A stretch of 64,000 bases of DNA from Cavia porcellus (taxonomy: Eukaryota > Chordata > Mammalia > Rodentia > Caviidae), in assembly GCF_034190915.1 (NCBI RefSeq), contig NW_026947486.1, forward strand, positions 99,491,123 to 99,555,122, read 5' to 3'. Positions 58,054-64,000 of this stretch are shown here, piece after piece. Position numbers and translations under genes: made by a program. The stretch's first letter is position 1. Every line of letters begins with the position of its first letter. The notes under the pieces are model-generated. The model was given only the letters and a program-made list of their open reading frames with translations. It did no database searches and was not told the origin of the DNA.

Positions 58054-59879
58054 TGATATGACTTTGCCATATTATGTTCCAGTAGTTTGCTTTCTGCTTC
58101 TCCCCACTGTTAATTTCTTGTCCTACCTGGTGGTTTCTTTCTGTTATTGTTCTGGATTTTGTGGTCATTTTTATCTCTATCTAGTATGCTTTTCAATACT
58201 CTTTCTATGGTTGGTTTGGTGAACACGAATTTTTCAGTTGTTCTTTGTCATAGAAATATCTTGTTTCACTATTAAATTTGAAAAAAAAAGTGTTTCTGGG
58301 TACATCAGTCTGGGTTGAAAGTTGTTTTATTTCAGGACTTGAAATACCTCACTCCAAGCTCGTCTTGACTTGAGGGTTTGTGCTGAAAAGTCTGCTGTAA
58401 TTCTAAGGGACTTTCCTTGATAGATGAATTCTGTCTTTTCTCTAGCAGCTTTTAGTATTTTGTTTTATGCTGTCGCCTGAGATCTTAATGATTATATTTC
58501 TGTGTGTAGATTTATGTTGGTTGTGACTCATGTTCTATATGCCTCACTTATCTGCATATAAGATTTTCCCCATGTTTGGGAAATTTTCTGTTATTACTTC
58601 TGTGAATATTTTAGTTATGTCATTTGGATGGACTCCCACATCTTCACTGACGACTATTAATCTTACGTTGTTGCTCTTTGCATCACCATGAAGCTGTTGG
58701 ACTGTCATTTTATGCTGCTTGTTATTTTTAAAAGTTCTATTCTTTCAGGATCACTAATTGCAATCCTGTCCTCCAGGTCTGAAATCCTATCCTCAGCTTC
58801 ATTTAAATGGTTGTGCCAGCTCTGAATAGAATTTTTTGTTTCTTGGATGTCTTTTTTGCATTTGCTTCATGAATTCTACTTGTTTTCTTTAAAGGTTCCA
58901 GTCAGTTTCCCATGCTTTGGTACTTTTTTCTCTATTTCTTCTTTAGCTGTGCTCAGCAACTCCTTTACTAAGATTGGTTTTTCTACCTTTACATGGGAGA
59001 GTACTTCTAATTTGCTTTCCTCTATAGCTATGTGGAGTTGTTCTTTTTATTTCACTTGCTATCTTTTCAGGTATTTCTGGTGTGTTACTTTTGAAGTCCT
59101 CTATTTCATTGTCTCCTGTATTTGCTCCTTATGGACTAGATGTTTGAAATTCTTTTTTGCTTTTTTGTTTTGCCATTTTCCCCTTTTGAGTTAATATTTG
59201 TTCCTTCAAACCACTAGTGTCAACTGTCGTTAGTGTGTAACTTGGAGTCCTAATATAAGGTTGATGTTTGTCCAATTTCTGGGTCCCTCAAAGAAGAGAT
59301 GGGCCAGCCACCTGACTTCCCAATGCAGAGCCTGTTCGGCGAGTCTTATATTCTTCCTGGGCTGAGAAGCCTTGTAGTATTGATATAGATCAGCTTTTAA
59401 TTCCTTCTATTACTTTATCTGCATGTTGTTACAGGTCACCAAATCTCCCTGTCTATAGTGTTTTTGCCAACTGATGCCCTATGGTGCCCCTATTGTGTGC
59501 CTGTGTGTCTCATAAGCCCTTTTGATTTTCTCCAAGTTGGGGGAGTCCTTATTGGCCCACTCCTCACCCTGCCTGATGTTTTCTGGTTGCAGGAAGGGGT
59601 CACCCACACGCTTCCCAGAGTCAATAAGGTCTTATAGTTAGCTGGAGCTTTACTACTGGCCCTATTTACCCACTGTACACCTTTCCTTTAGGAGCATACC
59701 ACACTGACAGGATCCTGCTGAAATCTTCTTTTTGGGTGAGGCAGTTACTGAGTCTTCCTTCAAGCTAACACCGTTAATCCACTGGATTCAAAGATTCTAG
59801 GAGAAAGAGTGGGAGCTGAAGATCAACAGCATTATTAGGTCCAGGATGTAGTGAGAGCCCTGAGGGCCCAACAGATGTC

Positions 59880-60300
59880 CTGTGTCCGGGCATCTGCTGG
59901 GTGCAGGCCATTGTACCAAAGCAGCATGGCATTCCTCAGTGCTGACTGGAGTGTTTCAGGAAGCAGGCAGCTATGCAGGCCAAGGTCCGAGGGCAGCATG
60001 TATTACCCATGGATGGTGGGAGTCTCATAAGAAGCTCACGGTGCCCTGGGAGAAAGTCCCAGAGCACTGTGGAATTCCTCAGTGCTGGCTGGAGTTGCAC
60101 CTATTTCCGGGTTTTGAGCAATGTTTCAAAGCTTCCTTGGTGCACTGGGAATCACCTGGCCCAGTCTGACTCCCAGGGCAAACTGCTGGCAACTGCTTGC
60201 CACTTGGAGCTCACTGGCAGTGGGCCTGTTGGGCTCTTGGGCACTGTGCGTGTTCTTTGGTAATTTCAGACACAGAGCATGGTCTTACTGACTGAGACAG
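59880..60300 (-). repeat. GC-rich L1 5' UTR block
   Basis: GC-rich, with related segments such as TGGCATTCCTCAGTGCTGAC and TGGAATTCCTCAGTGCTGGC about 150 bases apart, consistent with decayed tandem monomers. A related block is at 61145-61445. Confidence 0.5.
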
Positions 60301-60302
60301 AA

Positions 60303-61490
60303 GTTTTTTTTTTTTTTTTAAGAGATTAAGACAAAAGAAGACAGAACAAAGCAGATGAGAACAGAACAATGTAAGCAACACAGTATTTCACCACAAGACA
60401 ATCCATAATTAACAGTAGCTACCACCATGTCTCTTTCTTTGAAATAGTTGAGAATAACTTCATATACAATAGGATCAAACATAACATAATAGCCTAAAAC
60501 TATTCAAGAGAATGAAAGTATTACAGGGCATTCAGAACCAAATAATAGAGAATGAACAATGGCTACTATATTATCTCATTTTCCAAAGAAATTTTGTTTA
60601 TATTATCACACATAATAAAATCCAATAAGATACAACATGATAGAACCAATGAAAACAGAAGAACAAAAGCTTGGTAGGACTTCAAAGGAAGATGATATTA
60701 AATCAGCCCTGGCTATTATAATGTCTTATTTTCTTCAAAATAGCTGTTCATACAATCACAGATAATAAAATCAAACAAATCAAGACAAAACCATACCAAC
60801 TAATGAATGAAAGCATTATAAGTCTTCAAAGCAATGTAATGGGGAATCATGATTACTATAAAAATCGTATGTACTCTTACCATTTCTTACACTGGGGAAA
60901 CTATTCAGTATTTATACATATGAGTTTGATTCATTCGCTTATGTGTATGGTCTCAAGCTGCGTCTGTCTATTTATATATCTCTCAATGTGATCATTCTTT
61001 AGAGCTGAGTAGTACTCCATTGTATAAAAATACCACAACTTTTTCCATTCCTCAATTGATAGACATTTAGATCTGCCTATTACAAATTGTGCTGCTATAA
61101 ACATGGGTGCACATATATCACTGTGGTATGACATTTTCAATTCTTCTGGGAATTCTAAGGCTTCTGATGGGACTGGAACTAAACCTACACAGTTAGGGCC
61201 TGGGACTAGATTCCCAGTTGTGTTTGATGCTTGTAGTTTGTTGGGTGTGACCCAGTTGGGCACATGGGTACCTCCCGTGGATCTTAGGGTGATTTCAGAT
61301 GCAGAACATGCTCTTGCCACCTGGGAGCACAGTTCTAAGTTTTCCCAGTGCACTGAAATTCAACCCACGGGCATATGGTCAGGTCCCAGGACTGGATTTC
61401 AAGCACTGCCTGTTGCTTGGAGGTGGATGGGTCTGAACTGGTTCCCTATTATTAATTCTTCCTTTTACAATGTTACCTAAGTTTCTATAT
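60303..61490 (-). mobile_element. internally deleted L1 whose A-tail abuts the next L1
   Basis: On the minus strand: GC-rich 5' UTR-like block (61445-61145), then the ORF2 C-terminus (61140-60931; SDICAPMFIAAQFV), then a 3' UTR of about three 170-base units (60880-60320), then an A-tail seen as a T-run at 60305-60321. The 5' block joins the ORF2 end directly near 61140, so ORF1 and most of ORF2 are gone. Confidence 0.7.
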
Positions 61491-61521
61491 TTTCATGTGT
61501 TTTGGTAGTGAAAGAAATTTT

Positions 61522-61620
61522 TTTTTTGTCTTTTTCCTTTTTATCGGTACCGGGGATCGAACTCACGACTGCCTGCTTGCAAGGCAGGCGCTTATGCCGC
61601 TGAGGTAAACCTCCAGCCCC
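61522..61620 (-). mobile_element. tRNA-derived ID-like SINE with perfect target duplication
   Basis: T-rich tail, then GGTACCGGGGATCGAACTC, GCTTGCAAGGCAGGCGCTTA and GAGGTAAACCTCCAGCCCC. The duplication GTGAAAGAAATTTT is perfect at 61508-61521 and 61621-61634. This is the copy closest to a tRNA-like master and probably the youngest in the window. Confidence 0.93.
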
Positions 61621-61639
61621 GTGAAAGAAATTTTAAAAC

Positions 61640-62500
61640 CTAGATGTAGAATTTATATGATCTGAGGATCAACAATGAAAGCTATAACATAATCTTTATA
61701 GATCCAAGGAAGGAGTAAAAATACGAGGTAATGGCACAGAAGACCTACTGTGAAATAACATCAAGAATTGCACAAACCGAGAAAACCACACAGACGTTCA
61801 GGTACTACAAACATTTGGAACCCCACGAGGTGAGCCAAGAGCAGAATATCTCTACATCATATTTTATTTGAAATGTCAAAATACTCAGAACAAAAAATGT
61901 TCATTAAAAGCTTCCAGACAGAAAAATTACATGTTCTATAATCACAAACTTATTCTAATAAAGTCATATTTGTCAACAGAAGCCCTAACGTCTAGGGGGG
62001 CCAGGAGTTTTGTATTTGAAGCCCTCACAAAGCATAACTTCCAATCTGGTTTACTGAGCTAGGCAGTTTCTTCTTGCTGAAATGCAACACCCAACAGAAA
62101 GTTAAGGTAATTCATTCCAAGCTCAGCTCTTTTCAAGTCAGGAATGTCATGGTAGAGAGGCTTGGCAGAGGAGAGCTATGATCTCACTGCCAAAAGCACC
62201 ACCACCTTGCACCAGGTGCAGTGAAAAAAATCACAGAGAAGAACGAAGAGCTTGCCTCAGTGTGCGGACAGTATCAACATTTTCAAAAGTCACACTTTAA
62301 AAGATCAAATATAAACCCAAGTTGGCTTGCATTCCTGCTTTGTTTACAGGAACCCAAATATGTTTCAAAGTATGCAAATCAATGACTTTAATTCTTTCCA
62401 TGATTTTCGTAGGGAATAAATTCTGCAACTAAAATTGTGAAAACAATTAAGTTTGCAAACTGAGGTATCCCTGCAATAGGCAGGACCTGCCTGTTTGTAC
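61640..62500. other. intergenic DNA, no recognised gene
   Basis: No gene recognised. Confidence 0.45.
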
Positions 62501-62835
62501 TATGCATCCATCCTGTGATTTTCAATGAATATACAAGGAGAAATATGAATAAAAAGAAAACACTTGAAGATGTGCACAAAAGAAGAAATTGTTCAAAAGG
62601 AAAGGGGAACTAAAGGAGGAGGGGAAAAAGAAGAAAAGAAATAGAAAAAATGAGAAAAGAAGGATAAAATGGAAACAAAGCTGTGTAAATAAGGAGGGAG
62701 AGAGGTGAAAGTGACTGAAGAAGAGTGAGAGGGAAAAAGACAAATCAACATATACTATCTACAGCACAAACCCCTACGATGACCGTCATTTATATACATA
62801 AGCTGTACTAATACACTTAAGTAAATTGCAGAACA
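62500..62835 (+). mobile_element. purine-rich L1 3' UTR-like fragment
   Basis: A strongly purine-rich stretch (62575-62740) followed by CTGTACTAATAC-like sequence, the same order as at the ends of the L1 pieces near 33930 and 38150. The match is loose. Confidence 0.35.
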
Positions 62836-62839
62836 CTAA

Positions 62840-63420
62840 AGGGGCTAATCCCTGAGTGGAACATGACACTTTTACTGAAGAAAAGTTACTTCTAGTTATG
62901 CAGAAGTTTTGCTTATAAGCCTTATTGCTGGTTAATTATTGATATTGCCTTGGCTGGTGTGTAATATCTCACATTGAAGTTACTTAATGACTCGCACATT
63001 AATAGAATAATGATATTTCTTAAATATACCTCAATAATACTTAAAAAAGCAATACTTATGGGTAGAATTTGGATATTACTTGACCTTTATTGTTGTCCTT
63101 TCACGAATGCACGTTTTTTGAATTGTCACAAAAGCTACAAGAGTCTAAACTACGTAGACCTCAAGTAATATCTAAAGTTGAAATGAAGATGCTTTTATTG
63201 TATGGTCATGGCCTGTAGCATCCTAGAATCTCGCTTCCCTAATAAGAGCAGGTCTTCAAATCACATATATCATTGTATATTAGCCATTGTTCGTTTTTCC
63301 CATTTCTGCTCTTCGACTCTGTGTTGCACTGCTAATAGCTGTGTTGCCTTTATTACTACCCTTGTGAGGACTGATTTACCGAGCTGACTGCAGTTCTGAA
63401 TGAAGGAACAGGCTTCAGAG
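62840..63420. other. intergenic DNA, no recognised gene
   Basis: No gene or repeat family recognised. Confidence 0.4.
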
Positions 63421-63536
63421 AGACAGCGTTACCTGTTGCTTTATTTCATAAGGGCTACCGCCATCTCCTGCTGTCTCTCACTCTTGTCCTTCCTGGCGCA
63501 GACGACACACTCAAGTGCCTGCTGCACCACCTATTT

Positions 63537-63857
63537 TCAGAAGTGAAGCTGGGGAAAAAGAAAGTTGTGCTCGGCCCAGGCACTCATTTCAGTGAGTACC
63601 AAGGACACTGACACCTTATTCCAGTCACTATTTCTATTGTTTGAAGAGTGAGAATGACACTGCTGCGCACCTTTGACCTTGTTTCGGGGTCCTGATCTCA
63701 AAAACACTGAGTCATGCTGACTTTGCAGCAACATTTCCATCTGGCTTTTACCATGTTTGCAAACACCTGCAGTGGACCGAACTGGACTGGCAGGAACTGT
63801 GGGCTGCTTGCAGTTCTTCTCAAGAGCTTTTTTTGGAACTACCATGGCTAATAACAT
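63537..63857 (-). other. open reading frame of unknown nature
   Basis: 106 codons starting MLLAMVVPKKALEKNCKQPT, basic and Ser-rich, in a locally GC-richer area (63420-64000). No domain recognised. It may be coding, part of a retropseudogene, or chance. Confidence 0.2.
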
Positions 63858-63902
63858 ATGAATGAAAGTGGAACCATTTCTGTCTAAACAAAAAAGGGGA
63901 AA

Positions 63903-64000
63903 ATGGAAGCTGTGGACAAAATGCTGGTGGAGAAACGTGTCTGTGCAATAGAGCTGGAGGACACTTTTTGCGAAGAGTCCTGGGGACCTCTCCTAAAGTA
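63903..64000 (+). CDS. possible start of a coding region, cut by the window end
   Basis: From ATG (A at -3, G at +4) the frame is open to the last base: MEAVDKMLVEKRVCAIELED and onward, acidic and amphipathic. Only about 32 codons are visible. No family recognised; could be chance. Confidence 0.22.
   Translation, partial: MEAVDKMLVEKRVCAIELEDTFCEESWGPLLK

Larger units (their letters stand above)
54340..60300 (-). mobile_element. near full-length dead L1
   Basis: On the minus strand, in order: GC-rich 5' UTR (60300 down to about 59220), decayed ORF1 (about 59200-58080), ORF2 endonuclease (58053-57289), a reverse-transcriptase region with fragments such as 56655-56332 ([28 protein letters not shown]), and the C-terminus down to about 54340. 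It has many stops and frameshifts, and no clear 3' UTR or A-tail, so it cannot be active. Confidence 0.88.

Noticed and set aside
54340..60300. A possibly active full-length L1
   Set aside because: ORF1 is decayed, ORF2 has many stops and frameshifts, the endonuclease His is lost, and no 3' UTR or A-tail is evident.

Overview
This is vertebrate nuclear DNA from a placental mammal, most likely a rodent. It is AT-rich and gene-poor, and LINE-1 (L1) pieces, short tRNA-derived SINEs, 7SL/B1-type SINEs, MaLR-type LTRs and microsatellites fill much of it. The tRNA-derived SINE is close to the rodent ID family but carries a GGTACCGAT-type 3' end. I cannot name the species; a non-murine rodent is only a guess. 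There are no prokaryotic features, tRNA or rRNA genes, or CRISPR arrays.

The one gene I recognise with confidence is a compact three-exon gene of the CTAG (NY-ESO-1)/LAGE3 family on the + strand at about 8067-8990. It has a CpG-rich, TATA-less promoter with NRF1-like sites and a polyadenylation signal at 9164-9169. In human and mouse this family sits on the X chromosome, so X linkage is plausible but inferred.

Layout: 1-7918 and 16529-24449 are two direct copies of one segment, offset by about 16.53 kb. Their left limit lies off the window. Each copy holds reversed L1-type tandem units, a three-unit GC-rich 130-bp array, a shared SINE, a (TG)n tract and a solo-LTR-like element. Homology stops at 7918, exactly where the CTAG-like promoter begins; copy B instead runs into a B1-like SINE. 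Between the copies (9190-16528) lie a SINE, a nuclear-receptor-like triple repeat, microsatellites and an L1 with a twin-priming inversion.

From 24.5 to 42.2 kb the window is mostly L1: a 5'-truncated L1 with a reverse-transcriptase domain (27.1-30.6 kb), an older L1 split by a B1 SINE (32.6-33.9 kb), an internally deleted L1 (36.2-38.2 kb), and an ancient L1 broken by an LTR and a Tc2-like DNA element (40.7-42.2 kb). A decayed Ser/Pro-rich retropseudogene lies at 43.0-44.5 kb on the - strand. MaLR LTRs occur at 45.4, 47.2 and 49.9 kb. An ORF1-only, HAL1-like element (+) spans 50.8-54.2 kb and faces a nearly full-length dead L1 (-) at 54.3-60.3 kb, which abuts a further deleted L1 (-) at 60.3-61.5 kb. 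The last 500 bases hold two unidentified open frames.

I found no convincing undescribed molecular system. The most useful leads are the CTAG/LAGE3-like gene placed on a duplication breakpoint, the mosaic divergence of the duplication, and the tandem-unit structure of the L1 3' ends.
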